NCBI GenBank assembly: GCA_025935755.1
Contig: JAICUQ010000007.1
Coordinates: forward strand, 1-48,705
Source of the DNA: Chthoniobacterales bacterium
GTDB taxonomy: Bacteria; Verrucomicrobiota; Verrucomicrobiia; Chthoniobacterales; UBA10450
Reading direction: 5' to 3'
DNA: 48,705 bases
Part shown: positions 1 to 7,677 of the stretch, piece after piece
How the letters are laid out: each line of letters starts with the position of its first letter
How positions within the stretch are numbered: the first letter of the stretch is position 1
Translations under genes and position numbers: made by a program
Notes under the pieces: generated by a model
Told to the model about the DNA's origin: nothing
Databases searched by the model: none
Seen by the model: the letters and a program-made list of their open reading frames with translations, nothing else

Positions 1-552
1 AGAGCGCCGCTACAGTCATGCGGAATCGCGGTTTACACACCCGTCGGCGCGGAATCGGCTTACACTGATGTTCTCCCGGCTACTTTCATTTTGTTGCCAC
101 AACGCGGAGATACCTTCGGTGAGCGCCTTTATTTAGCAGTCCAGGATTTGTTCAGGTGCGGTTTTGATTCGGTGTGCCTGATCGATTCCGACAGTCCGAC
201 TGTGCCCGCCGAAAACTTCGCGCAAGCTGTGGAGCTGCTAAGCACGAGCGCCGATCGCGTCGTGCTCGGTCCGAGCGATGACGGAGGCTATTACCTCATT
301 GGAGTCAAGAAACCGCACCGGCATTTGTTCGAGGAAATTGATTGGAGCACCGAACGCGTGCGTGATCAGACAATCGAGCGTGCGAGCCAGATCGGATTAC
401 ACGTCACACTGCTGCCGGCAGGATATGATGTTGATGACGACATCAGCTTACGGCGGTTGTCTAAAGAATTACTGGACGACAAAGCGCCGGGGGATATTGC
501 GCCATACACTCGTGAATTTCTCGCCAGCTTTGTAACGCACAAAAATTTGTAG
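1..552 (+). CDS. TIGR04282/DUF2064-family glycosyltransferase-like protein (5' truncated)
   Basis: The reading frame is open from the first base of the window, so the N-terminus is missing; a TTG at 91 is only an internal codon. About 183 residues remain. The visible core is a nucleotide-diphospho-sugar-transferase-like fold: IDSDSPTVP is the metal and nucleotide-binding acidic segment, and LGPSDDGGYYLIG is the conserved substrate-side motif of the DUF2064/CofC-like family. The family is often found beside GT2 glycosyltransferases and SDR sugar enzymes, and both follow here, so a role in glycan or lipid-linked sugar metabolism is plausible but its substrate is unknown. Family call is firm; function is inference. 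Confidence 0.85.
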   Translation, partial: RAPLQSCGIAVYTPVGAESAYTDVLPATFILLPQRGDTFGERLYLAVQDLFRCGFDSVCLIDSDSPTVPAENFAQAVELLSTSADRVVLGPSDDGGYYLIGVKKPHRHLFEEIDWSTERVRDQTIERASQIGLHVTLLPAGYDVDDDISLRRLSKELLDDKAPGDIAPYTREFLASFVTHKNL

Positions 553-635
553 AGAAGACTTGCAAAGCAGAAGCGTCGCCTGTCGAACGCGCAACCAAAG
601 TCATCGCGAGGATCCACCCGCCGGCCCTGGCGTTT

Positions 636-656
636 GCGGCGGTCTCAGACCGCCGC
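636..656. repeat. Short palindromic repeat, perfect 10-bp stem
   Basis: GCGGCGGTCT and AGACCGCCGC form a perfect 10-bp hairpin with a one-base loop, followed by TACAG. It sits just upstream of the SDR gene start. It resembles the other intergenic palindromes at 3722-3741, 5811-5884, 36031-36048 and 45550-45614, several of which also end in GCTACA. It looks like a REP-type element; no poly-T tract follows, so it is not a typical terminator. Confidence 0.7.
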
Positions 657-669
657 TACAGAAAACAAG

Positions 670-1800
670 ATGGCGAAGCACGCACTTGTCACTGGCGCAG
701 CCGGTCTGATCGGATCGCATCTTGTCGATCTTCTTGTGCGCGAAGGCTGGCAGGTGCGCGCATTTGATAATCTCGAGCAGCAAACGCATCGCCGCGGCAA
801 ACCGGCATGGATAAATACAAGTGCCGAATTCATCGAGGGGGATATGAGGAATCGCGACGCGATGACGGCATCGCTCGATGGAATAGACGTCGTTTTTCAC
901 CAGGCCGCGTATGGCGGGTACATGCCGGAAATCGCAAAATATGTGCACGTGAATTCGTTCGGCACGGCACAGATGCTTGAAGTTATTCGCGAGAAAAAGC
1001 TGCCAATTAAAAAGGTCGTGGTGGCGAGTTCGCAAGCCGTTTACAGCGAAGGCGCGGCAGAATGTCCCGAGCATGGACTGGTATTTCCAAGCGTCCGCTC
1101 GATCGAGCAATTGCGTCGAGGCGATTGGGAGGTGCACTGCCCGATTTGCGGAGCGATCGCAAAAAGCGTTCCCACACCGGAGAACGCGCCGGTTGGTGGA
1201 GAAACAGTTTATGGCCTGACCAAGGTTGACCAGGAGCGGCTTGTGCTGCTCTGGGGAAAACAGATCGGTATTCCGACAGTGGCACTGCGTTATTCGTGCA
1301 CATACGGACCGCGCCAATCGATCTTCAATCCGTATACCGGCGTGATCGCGATTTTTTGCACACGTCTGCTCAATAATCTGCCGCCGGTGCTGTACGAAGA
1401 CGGCGAGCAAACGCGTGACTTCTCTTTTGTCGAAGATATCGCACATGCAAACTTGCTCGCTGCGGAAACCGACAAACTGGATGGACTACCGGTAAACATC
1501 GGTAGCGCGTGCGGCACACCGATTCGCGAAATCGCGGAACGACTTGCCGACATCCTAAAAATCAACATCGCGCCTGAAATGAATGGCGAGTTTCGCCCCG
1601 GCGAAATGCGCCATCTCACCAGCGGGACGACACTGGCCCGGTCCGCCGGTTACAAGCCCACTGTCGATCTCGGCGAAGGCATCTCGCGTTATATCCACTG
1701 GATCAAAAAGCAGTCGGATATTCGCGACTATTTTAGCGAGGCCGAAGAAGTTCTGCGCCAGAAAGGAATCGTGCACCGCGTGGAAACTTCGAACCGCTAA
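670..1800 (+). CDS. NAD-dependent epimerase/dehydratase (extended SDR) with cysteine-rich insertion
   Basis: A 376-residue extended short-chain dehydrogenase acting on nucleotide sugars. The Rossmann glycine motif TGAAGLIG is at residues 8-15, the acidic NAD-selecting residue follows the second strand (FDN), the catalytic Ser lies in VVASSQ near 120, and the catalytic pair is Tyr181 and Lys185 in YGLTK. I start at the ATG at 670; the in-frame TTG at 634 falls inside a palindromic repeat. Between the catalytic Ser and Tyr there is a 50-residue insertion with CPEHG (Cys132, His135) and CPICG (Cys157, Cys160), which looks like a zinc-ribbon. It is followed by a transporter and by glycosyltransferases, so a glycan-precursor role is likely, but the sugar is not evident. 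Confidence 0.88.
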   Translation: MAKHALVTGAAGLIGSHLVDLLVREGWQVRAFDNLEQQTHRRGKPAWINTSAEFIEGDMRNRDAMTASLDGIDVVFHQAAYGGYMPEIAKYVHVNSFGTAQMLEVIREKKLPIKKVVVASSQAVYSEGAAECPEHGLVFPSVRSIEQLRRGDWEVHCPICGAIAKSVPTPENAPVGGETVYGLTKVDQERLVLLWGKQIGIPTVALRYSCTYGPRQSIFNPYTGVIAIFCTRLLNNLPPVLYEDGEQTRDFSFVEDIAHANLLAAETDKLDGLPVNIGSACGTPIREIAERLADILKINIAPEMNGEFRPGEMRHLTSGTTLARSAGYKPTVDLGEGISRYIHWIKKQSDIRDYFSEAEEVLRQKGIVHRVETSNR

Positions 1801-1848
1801 GATTCATATCCTTTCAAAAGCGATGCGTCCTCGCGTCGCTGCCGCGAA

Positions 1849-1867
1849 GTTTTGGCGAAGCCAAAAC
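1849..1867. repeat. Hairpin GTTTTGGC-GAA-GCCAAAAC
   Basis: A perfect 8-bp inverted repeat with a 3-base loop lies between the SDR gene and the MgtE-like gene. No clean T-run follows, so it may be a weak terminator or an RNA-processing hairpin. A TTG at 1852 that would extend the next gene falls inside it, which argues for the later start. Confidence 0.5.
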
Positions 1868-1893
1868 GTTTCCAGTCGTGTAACAGTGATACA

Positions 1894-2910
1894 GTGAATG
1901 TCGCCAGGACCATTCCAGATTTTGATACACCAGTCGTCGAGCACGCACGGAAGGATTTTCCGCTGCTGAACGCGGCCATGACGGTTGGCGAAGCGTTGGA
2001 GCGGATCCGGCGAGAAGGCGTCGGCGAGCGCGTCATCTATTTTTATGCCGTCGACGAACAGAAACGACTGGTGGGGGTTGTGCCAACCCGGCGCCTGCTC
2101 ACCGCTCCACTGGAGACAGCGCTGCACGAAGTCATGGTGCGACGCGTGGTGGCGGTTCCGGCCAAGGCAACGCTGCTGGACGCTTGCGAGTTCTTTGTGC
2201 TTTACAAATTTCTCGCGTTTCCGGTGGTCGACGAACAACGCCGCGTGATTGGAATAATCGACGCGAATTTGTTCGCTGAAGAAATCCTCGAAGCTGGCGA
2301 TACTCAGGATCGGACTCGCGAGACAATGCCGGTCGATGCGGATTTTTTCGAGGCGCTCGGTTTTCGCCTGGAACAAATTCGCGGTGTATCGGCGTGGCGC
2401 GCTTTTCGATTCCGTTTCCCGTGGCTGCTGGTGACGGTCGCAGGCGGAACACTCTCAGCCATTCTCGCGGGCTTTTTCGAAGCAACCTTGGCAGGCAGTC
2501 TGATCATTGCGTTTTTTCTCACCATGGTGCTGGGGTTAAACGAAAGCGTCAGCATGCAGTCCATGAGCGTAACGATTCATGCGTTGCGTTCAGTTCGTGT
2601 GACCTGGGATTGGCTGGCGTCTTCGTTTCGGCGTGAGCTGTCAACCGCAGCGCTTCTCGGCATTTCCTGCGGGTTCGTTGTCTGCATCATTGCATGGCTT
2701 TGGCACGACAATGTACGTGAGGCAGCCGTTATCGGCGGGAGCATTGCGCTCTCACTGATCACCGCATGCGCGCTCGGTCTGGTGGTGCCTTCGCTTCTGC
2801 ATCGGCTGAAGCTCGATCCTAAAATTGCTGCGGGACCGGTCACACTGGCATCGGCCGACTTCATAGCGCTGGTGATTTATTTCACAAGCGCATGGCTCGT
2901 ATTGAAGTAG
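1894..2910 (+). CDS. MgtE-like magnesium channel with CBS pair, lacking the N domain
   Basis: Predicted inner-membrane divalent-cation (Mg2+) channel. The first ~150 residues hold two CBS modules (for example VYFYAVDEQKRLVGVV-like and FPVVDEQRRVIGIID strands), then about five transmembrane helices begin near residue 170. The helix end NESVSMQSMSVTIHALR corresponds to the MgtE pore segment usually ending in GTQSST, and the last helix has the pore aspartate in SADFIALVIYF. Classical MgtE is ~450 residues with an N-terminal superhelical gating domain; that domain is absent here. I use the GTG at 1894 because the upstream TTG at 1852 lies in a hairpin; the start is not certain. Regulation by cytosolic Mg2+ through the CBS pair is family knowledge. 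Confidence 0.82.
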   Translation: MNVARTIPDFDTPVVEHARKDFPLLNAAMTVGEALERIRREGVGERVIYFYAVDEQKRLVGVVPTRRLLTAPLETALHEVMVRRVVAVPAKATLLDACEFFVLYKFLAFPVVDEQRRVIGIIDANLFAEEILEAGDTQDRTRETMPVDADFFEALGFRLEQIRGVSAWRAFRFRFPWLLVTVAGGTLSAILAGFFEATLAGSLIIAFFLTMVLGLNESVSMQSMSVTIHALRSVRVTWDWLASSFRRELSTAALLGISCGFVVCIIAWLWHDNVREAAVIGGSIALSLITACALGLVVPSLLHRLKLDPKIAAGPVTLASADFIALVIYFTSAWLVLK

Positions 2911-3003
2911 CGCGAGTCTCTGGCTTGCGGCTCCTTTTGAATGTGCAAGCAAGGACGCTCGACCTACTTTAGAGCTTCGCTACTGGCAACTGCACACACA
3001 ACG

Positions 3004-3696
3004 ATGTTTGTCTCGGTCGTTATTCCAGCGTTGAACGAGGAGGAACCGATCGCTGGCGTCGTCCGCGAATGTCTCGCAACCGGCGTGCCCCGCGAAGTGA
3101 TCGTCGTCGATAACGGCAGCACGGATCGTACAGCTGAGCGGGCGCGGCAAGCTGGTGCGCGCGTGGTAACTGCGCCGCGGGGATACGGTCGCGCATGCGC
3201 CGCTGGCGTTCGCGCTGTCTCACCGGAGTGCGACATCATACTATTTCTCGATGGCGACGGCAGCGACATCCCAGCTTTCATCACTGATCTTGTCGACCCC
3301 ATCGCGCGCGGAACACACGATTTCGTAATCGGCTCGCGCACCCGGGGAAACCGCGAACACGGCAGCATGAATCTCCAGCAGATTTTATCCGGTCGAATCG
3401 CCGGATGGATCATGCGATTACTCTACGGAGTTGGTTACACAGACATGTGCCCGTTCCGCGCCATCCGGCGTGATACGCTTCCGAACCTTCATATGCGGGA
3501 GCAAACATACGGCTGGAACCTGGAGATGCAGATGAAAGCGGCTCGCGCCGGGCTGCGGGTTCTTGAAATTCCGGTCAATCATCGCAACCGCGCTGGGGGC
3601 GAATCGAAAGTCTCAGGCACGTTGAGCGGCACGTTCGTCGCTGGCGCTCGCATTATCGCAACGCTCGTGCGGATAGCGCTCGGCCAGAAGGAGTAA
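3004..3696 (+). CDS. Family 2 glycosyltransferase (DPM1/DPG-synthase-like)
   Basis: A 230-residue GT-A fold transferase. The start SVVIPALNEEEPIAGVV, the VVDNGSTDRT nucleotide-binding motif and the FLDGDGSD metal-binding acidic motif place it among polyprenyl-phosphate sugar transferases. The C-terminal RAGGESKVSGT is the usual signature of that subgroup. There is no C-terminal membrane pair, so it is the soluble short form. The start is the ATG at 3004; an upstream in-frame ATG at 2941 would add 21 unmatched residues. It probably loads a sugar on undecaprenyl phosphate for envelope glycan assembly, in line with its neighbours; the sugar is unknown. Confidence 0.9.
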   Translation: MFVSVVIPALNEEEPIAGVVRECLATGVPREVIVVDNGSTDRTAERARQAGARVVTAPRGYGRACAAGVRAVSPECDIILFLDGDGSDIPAFITDLVDPIARGTHDFVIGSRTRGNREHGSMNLQQILSGRIAGWIMRLLYGVGYTDMCPFRAIRRDTLPNLHMREQTYGWNLEMQMKAARAGLRVLEIPVNHRNRAGGESKVSGTLSGTFVAGARIIATLVRIALGQKE

Positions 3697-3721
3697 CGGT
3701 TCCCAGGCAATCACATTTATT

Positions 3722-3741
3722 CGACGGCTTGGAAGCCGTCG
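3722..3741. repeat. Palindromic repeat CGACGGCTT-GG-AAGCCGTCG
   Basis: A 9-bp perfect stem with a two-base loop between the GT2 and oxygenase genes, followed by CTCC. Nearly the same palindrome (GACGGCTT-CC-AAGCCGTC) occurs 32 kb away at 36031-36048, so it is a dispersed element and not a chance hairpin. Confidence 0.7.
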
Positions 3742-3762
3742 CTCCTTGGTGTAGCGTCGCCG

Positions 3763-4410
3763 ATGCTTTCAATGCTCGATTTGGAGAGATTCCGCGCGAC
3801 GTCGCTTACCCGCGAGCCGTTTGAGTTTTTAATCGTTCCTGAATTTGTGAAAGCCGAAGCGCGCTCGGCGATCCACAACGATTATCCGAAGGTAGACCGG
3901 CCCGGGAGCTTTCCTTTGGGTGAGGTCACCTACGGATCAGCTTTTGCAACGCTCATCGAACAAATGCGAAGCGAAGAATTTCGTAAGGCGTTTGAGGAGA
4001 AGTTCGGCATCGACCTGGCGAATCGACCCGACATGATCACCGTGCGCGGCCGGTGCAGCGAAAAGGACGGCAAGATCCATACTGACTCCGAAACGAAAAT
4101 CATCACGATCCTGATCTATATGAATGCCGGGTGGGAATCGTCCGGTGGACAGCTTCGGTTGCTACGGTCTGGAAACAATCTGGAGGATATGATCCTCGAG
4201 GTTCCGCCAACGGAAGGAACGCTGCTGGCATTTCGTCGCGGCAATAATTCGTGGCACGGCCATAAACCGTTTTCGGGTCCGCGTCGCGTGATTCAGTTCA
4301 ATTGGGTAACGAGCGAGGCGGTGGTGCGGCGTGAACAAAATCGCCATCGCTTTTCAGCATGGATGAAGAAGATCCGGGGCGCGTTGTCAGGTGAGAAGAA
4401 GGCAGCCTAG
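3763..4410 (+). CDS. 2-oxoglutarate/Fe(II)-dependent oxygenase (prolyl-hydroxylase-like)
   Basis: A 215-residue cupin-fold dioxygenase. The Fe(II) facial triad is visible: His106 and Asp108 in IHTDSE and the distal His165 in SWHGHKPF; the 2-oxoglutarate-binding Arg is in GPRRVIQFNW (174/175). GGQLRLL and VPPTEGTLLAF are the usual strand motifs of the 2OG-FeII_3 type. No signal peptide, so probably cytoplasmic. It lies between GT2 and GT9 genes, which suggests tailoring of a glycan or a small molecule for the envelope; no substrate can be read from the sequence. Two ATGs (3763 and 3772) are possible starts. Confidence 0.85.
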   Translation: MLSMLDLERFRATSLTREPFEFLIVPEFVKAEARSAIHNDYPKVDRPGSFPLGEVTYGSAFATLIEQMRSEEFRKAFEEKFGIDLANRPDMITVRGRCSEKDGKIHTDSETKIITILIYMNAGWESSGGQLRLLRSGNNLEDMILEVPPTEGTLLAFRRGNNSWHGHKPFSGPRRVIQFNWVTSEAVVRREQNRHRFSAWMKKIRGALSGEKKAA

Positions 4411-4494
4411 CGTTGGAGATGAACACCCAACGCCCAACTGTCTGCCTTTGAAGTTGAGCGTTGAGTATTGAGCGTTGGATGTCGAACGTTGGCT
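4410..4494. repeat. Solo hairpin of the CAACGCTCAACG-type repeat
   Basis: The left part reads CAACACCCAACGCCCAAC and the right part GTTGAGCGTTGAGTATTGAG, so two arms built of ~9-10 bp words in opposite orientation face each other across a short loop. The same words recur at 47534-47626 (also as a hairpin) and in short runs inside uvrA (40118-40140, 42156-42175). It starts at the stop codon of the oxygenase gene. Confidence 0.7.
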
Positions 4495-4514
4495 TCAACT
4501 GCCGATCAGGCATT

Positions 4515-4582
4515 GGTAGGGCAGGCACTCCTCGCCCGCAGTGAATCTCGAAACCGGCGCGCACGGAGTGACGCGTCCTACC
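4515..4582. repeat. GTAGGGCA...CCTACC inverted-end repeat
   Basis: The segment begins GGTAGGGCAGGC and ends GTCCTACC, giving inverted ends. A related element, in the opposite orientation, lies inside uvrA at 40700-40787, where the ends read GTAGCGC and GGGGCATGCCCTAC. The two were matched by eye only. Confidence 0.45.
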
Positions 4583-4630
4583 TGGCCGGCACCTTAGAAA
4601 TGCGCGACTCGTTGTGATACTTTTTGCACG

Positions 4631-5815
4631 TTGAGCACTCAGATCGAGAATACACAGGTTAACAATCGCACCGCATCGGACCTCCAATCCGCGGAGTTCT
4701 CGCGCATTTTGCTGATCAAACCATCGGCGCTCGGCGACGTCGTACATACGATTCCGGTATTGGTAAAGCTGCGTGCCCGCTATCCGCGTGCGCGGATTGA
4801 CTGGCTGATCACGCCGGAGAACGCCGAGGTCGTGCGTCATCATCCCGCGCTCTCGAATGTGGTTCTCTTTGCGCGTCGCGATTTCTTGAAGCCGGGCCAA
4901 AGATGGCACGCCACGCTGGGCTTTCTTGATCTGCTCAAACAAATCCGGCGCGCGAAATACGACCTGGTGGTCGACATGCATGGCCAGGTGCGTTCGGCTT
5001 TGTTCGCGCTCATCAGCGGCGCGCGAGTGCGCATCGGATTCGATCGACCGATTGAGTTCTCGCGGACGATTTCTGCCGAGCACAACCTCAAGAATGTGCC
5101 GAGCCACGGTTGGCGCGGCGCGCGCGAAGGTTCATGGATCGCGTATACCCATCGTATCCCCATTACCACGCTGGATGTTCACGCCATCGATCGTTACCTC
5201 TGGGTCGGATCGCTGCTTGGATTCGATGATGAACCGCCAGACCTCGCAATTCATCTGTCACCTGAAACAATCGATAACGTTGAGCGCCTCCTCGAAACCC
5301 ACGGCGTGCCTGCGGGTAAACCGCTCGTTGTTCTCGTGCCCGGCACAATTTGGGAAACCAAGCACTGGACCATCGAAGGATTTGCCGGTGTCGCGCGCGA
5401 GTACCTGCGCGAAGGAGTTGCCGTTGCTCTCGCGGGTACAAAACGCGATGCGGTACGATGCGAACAAATTGCAGCTGCCGCGCCGGGGACGGTTAATCTG
5501 TGCGGTAAAACTACTCCAGCCGACCTGGCGGGTCTGATCGAACGCGCCGAGGTCGCGGTGACGAATGACTCGGGATCGATGCATGTCGCCGCGTCACTTG
5601 GCAAACCGATGGTAAGCGTATTTGGTCCGACGAATCCCGTTCACATTGGACCGTACCAAAGGCCGGAATCGGTTGTGCGGGTAGATCTGCCCTGTTCACC
5701 TTGCAATTATCGCAGGCTGAGCCAATGCCCATTCAATCACGCCTGCATGAAGCAGGTCACGTCCGAGATGGTTCTGGAACGCGCACGGAAGATTCTCGGG
5801 GCGGCAAAACTGTAG
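4631..5815 (+). CDS. Family 9 glycosyltransferase (heptosyltransferase-like)
   Basis: A 394-residue GT-B enzyme of the ADP-heptose:LPS heptosyltransferase family. The N-terminal ILLIKPSALGDVVHTIPVL is the hallmark first strand and loop with the catalytic Asp; VVDMHGQVRSAL and the C-domain VTNDSGSMHVAASLGKPMVSVFGPTNP are the other family motifs. Near the C-terminus a four-cysteine motif (PCSPC, QCPF, ACM) is present, as in many GT9 proteins. The start is a TTG at 4631. It likely adds heptose to the LPS core, which fits gmhA at 35460-36032. Which heptosyltransferase (I, II or other) cannot be said. Confidence 0.9.
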   Translation: MSTQIENTQVNNRTASDLQSAEFSRILLIKPSALGDVVHTIPVLVKLRARYPRARIDWLITPENAEVVRHHPALSNVVLFARRDFLKPGQRWHATLGFLDLLKQIRRAKYDLVVDMHGQVRSALFALISGARVRIGFDRPIEFSRTISAEHNLKNVPSHGWRGAREGSWIAYTHRIPITTLDVHAIDRYLWVGSLLGFDDEPPDLAIHLSPETIDNVERLLETHGVPAGKPLVVLVPGTIWETKHWTIEGFAGVAREYLREGVAVALAGTKRDAVRCEQIAAAAPGTVNLCGKTTPADLAGLIERAEVAVTNDSGSMHVAASLGKPMVSVFGPTNPVHIGPYQRPESVVRVDLPCSPCNYRRLSQCPFNHACMKQVTSEMVLERARKILGAAKL

Positions 5816-5884
5816 CGTGCGCTGTCATCAGCGCAGATCGATTTGCGCCGCAATAAAAATCCGCTGAGGACAGCGGACGCTACA
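5811..5884. repeat. TGTAGCGT...ACGCTACA composite palindromic repeat
   Basis: Outer inverted ends TGTAGCGT and ACGCTACA enclose two inner hairpins, GCGCTGTCATCAGCGC and CCGCTGAGGACAGCGG. The element overlaps the GT9 stop codon and runs to just before the molybdopterin gene, so it sits in the short intergenic gap of what could be an operon. It has the look of a REP/BIME pair. Confidence 0.7.
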
Positions 5885-5926
5885 ATGCTTGTAGCTCAAA
5901 AGCGCCAGCGTAAGATCGGCAACGTC

Positions 5927-7504
5927 ATGAGCAAAACGAAAGCGATTCTCGCCGGATTGTTCGCTGGATTCGTGGCTGGGATTTTAATGACAACGGCGAT
6001 GTTGCTGCTCGCGATGCTGGGTGTAGCGACACCGCTCGTCATCATCGGCGACCGGCTTTCCGTGTTCATTCCGCCAGGGCCGTTTCTTTCGCTCATGGGC
6101 AAGGTCGGAGGTTACAATCATCTCAAGCAACTTGGCGTCGGATCCACAATCGCCGGCCAACTTGCAGTCGGTGCGATCGGTGGAGCAATTTTCGGATTGT
6201 TCGTGCGGCGTACTCGCAACGCTGTCCCGGCGATTTGGACGATATTTATTTTCGTCCTGTTGCCGTTCCTGGTATTTGCGATCGCACTGTGGCCCGTGCT
6301 GGGCACGAGCTACATCGGTTTACCCATTCAAGTCGCGCGGTTCGTCACGCTCATCGGCTTCGCATTATGCGTCTTTTTATTTGAACGAACGCTGGTAACG
6401 GCCTTCAGATTCCTGACCGTGCAGACGGCCGGCTCGGGTCGTGAAACAGTGCAACGCCATCTTCCCAACGAGGAATTTACCCCCAGCATTGGACGCCGTG
6501 CGTTTGTACTGAGCACTATTGGTCTCGCAGTCGCCGGTGGCGGAGCTGCGCTCGCGCGCAAACTCTATCGCGCCGCGACGTTCAGCTACGATGGCACGCA
6601 GTACAAAGGCAGCATTGTTAAACCGATCACACCTAACGACAGGTTCTACTGTGTGACCAAAAACGTCATCGATCCGAAGGTGGACAGCGATGTCTGGCAT
6701 CTCGAAATTGACGGGCTGGTGCAGAACCCCGCAACCTGGCGATTCCAGGATCTTATGGGATTCAAACCAACCGCACAGGAAACAACGCTGATGTGCATCA
6801 GCAACGGCCTGGACGCGGGCCTGATCAGCAACGCGGTGTGGAAAGGTCTTCCTTTGCGTGATCTACTCGATCAGGCGGGCGTGCTTTCCGGGGCCGCGCG
6901 CGTGCGTCTGCAGGGAGTTGACAATTACACAGACACCATCCCGCTGGAGAAAGCGATGGAACTAACAACATTGCTTGCTTACGAAATGAATGGCGAGCCT
7001 CTCCCGGACCGGCACGGTTATCCCTTGCGCGTCATCGTTCCGGGCTATTTCGGCGAGAAAAACGTGAAATGGCTCACGAGAGTTGAAGTGACCGATGCCA
7101 GCGCGAAAGGATTTTACGAGACCCAGGGGTGGGGACCCGATTTCATAGTGCCCACACGATCGAGAATCGACGTTCCCGAAGACTGGACATTTCTCTCGTT
7201 AGGCAAACTGACTGCTCCTGTTGAAGTAAAGGGCATGGCGTTTGGCGGGGACCGCGGGATTTCGCGCGTTGAGCTCAGCTTCGATGATGGCAAGACCTGG
7301 AATGAGGCGGAGATTTATTACTCCGGCGGCAATCTGGCGTGGTCACTCTGGAAAGCACATTGGACTCCTGCTGCGGCTGGTGACTACGCGCTCCTGGTCC
7401 GCGCCACAGATGCAGAAGGCGACGTCCAGGAGTGGGAAGAAGATCGCGGCCCGTTTTCCGGTGTGACCGGGCTGCACAGAATTAACGTTCGCGTGACGGC
7501 GTAA
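5927..7504 (+). CDS. Membrane-anchored molybdopterin oxidoreductase (sulfite oxidase/YedY superfamily)
   Basis: 525 residues in two parts. Residues 1-160 carry about four hydrophobic helices; then IGRRAFVLSTIGLAVAGGG (189-205) looks like an internal twin-arginine-type signal anchor; from ~220 follows the oxidoreductase molybdopterin-binding domain and a C-terminal Ig-like Mo-co dimerisation domain (VEVKGMAFGGDRGISRVE). Cys290 in TLMCISNGLDAG is the expected Mo ligand. The protein is likely held in the membrane with the Moco domain in the periplasm. Substrate is unknown. The ATG at 5927 is chosen because upstream in-frame codons overlap a repeat. Confidence 0.85.
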   Translation: MSKTKAILAGLFAGFVAGILMTTAMLLLAMLGVATPLVIIGDRLSVFIPPGPFLSLMGKVGGYNHLKQLGVGSTIAGQLAVGAIGGAIFGLFVRRTRNAVPAIWTIFIFVLLPFLVFAIALWPVLGTSYIGLPIQVARFVTLIGFALCVFLFERTLVTAFRFLTVQTAGSGRETVQRHLPNEEFTPSIGRRAFVLSTIGLAVAGGGAALARKLYRAATFSYDGTQYKGSIVKPITPNDRFYCVTKNVIDPKVDSDVWHLEIDGLVQNPATWRFQDLMGFKPTAQETTLMCISNGLDAGLISNAVWKGLPLRDLLDQAGVLSGAARVRLQGVDNYTDTIPLEKAMELTTLLAYEMNGEPLPDRHGYPLRVIVPGYFGEKNVKWLTRVEVTDASAKGFYETQGWGPDFIVPTRSRIDVPEDWTFLSLGKLTAPVEVKGMAFGGDRGISRVELSFDDGKTWNEAEIYYSGGNLAWSLWKAHWTPAAAGDYALLVRATDAEGDVQEWEEDRGPFSGVTGLHRINVRVTA

Positions 7505-7506
7505 AC

Positions 7507-7630
7507 GTCATGTCGAGCGGAGTCGAGACATCCCGTAGCATTACCGCTAACGGAGAACGCGGCATTTGAAAGCCTGGCCTCGCCCGAAACACTCGGGGCT
7601 GCGTTGCAGCTCAACTTTCGCTCGGAATGA
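7507..7630. repeat. GTCAT...ATGA inverted-end repeat (family D)
   Basis: Begins GTCATGTCGAGCGGAGTCGA (the same words as at 46600) and ends in CTCGGAATGA. Its right half, read in reverse complement, matches the element at 27761-27900 closely (GCTGCAACG, CCCGA, GGCGAGGCCAGGCTTTCAA). It lies between the molybdopterin gene and trxB. Confidence 0.7.
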
Positions 7631-7677
7631 GGAGCTGGCATGCCTTCAAAACTTGCGTCGTGTGCTAAATTCCACCG

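Noticed and set aside
601-1446. A 281-residue minus-strand open frame opposite the SDR gene
   Set aside because: The plus-strand gene has full SDR motifs and the minus frame has none.
4410-4494. Tandem CAACG-type words as a CRISPR array
   Set aside because: Words are contiguous with no spacers, face each other as a hairpin, and no cas gene is present.
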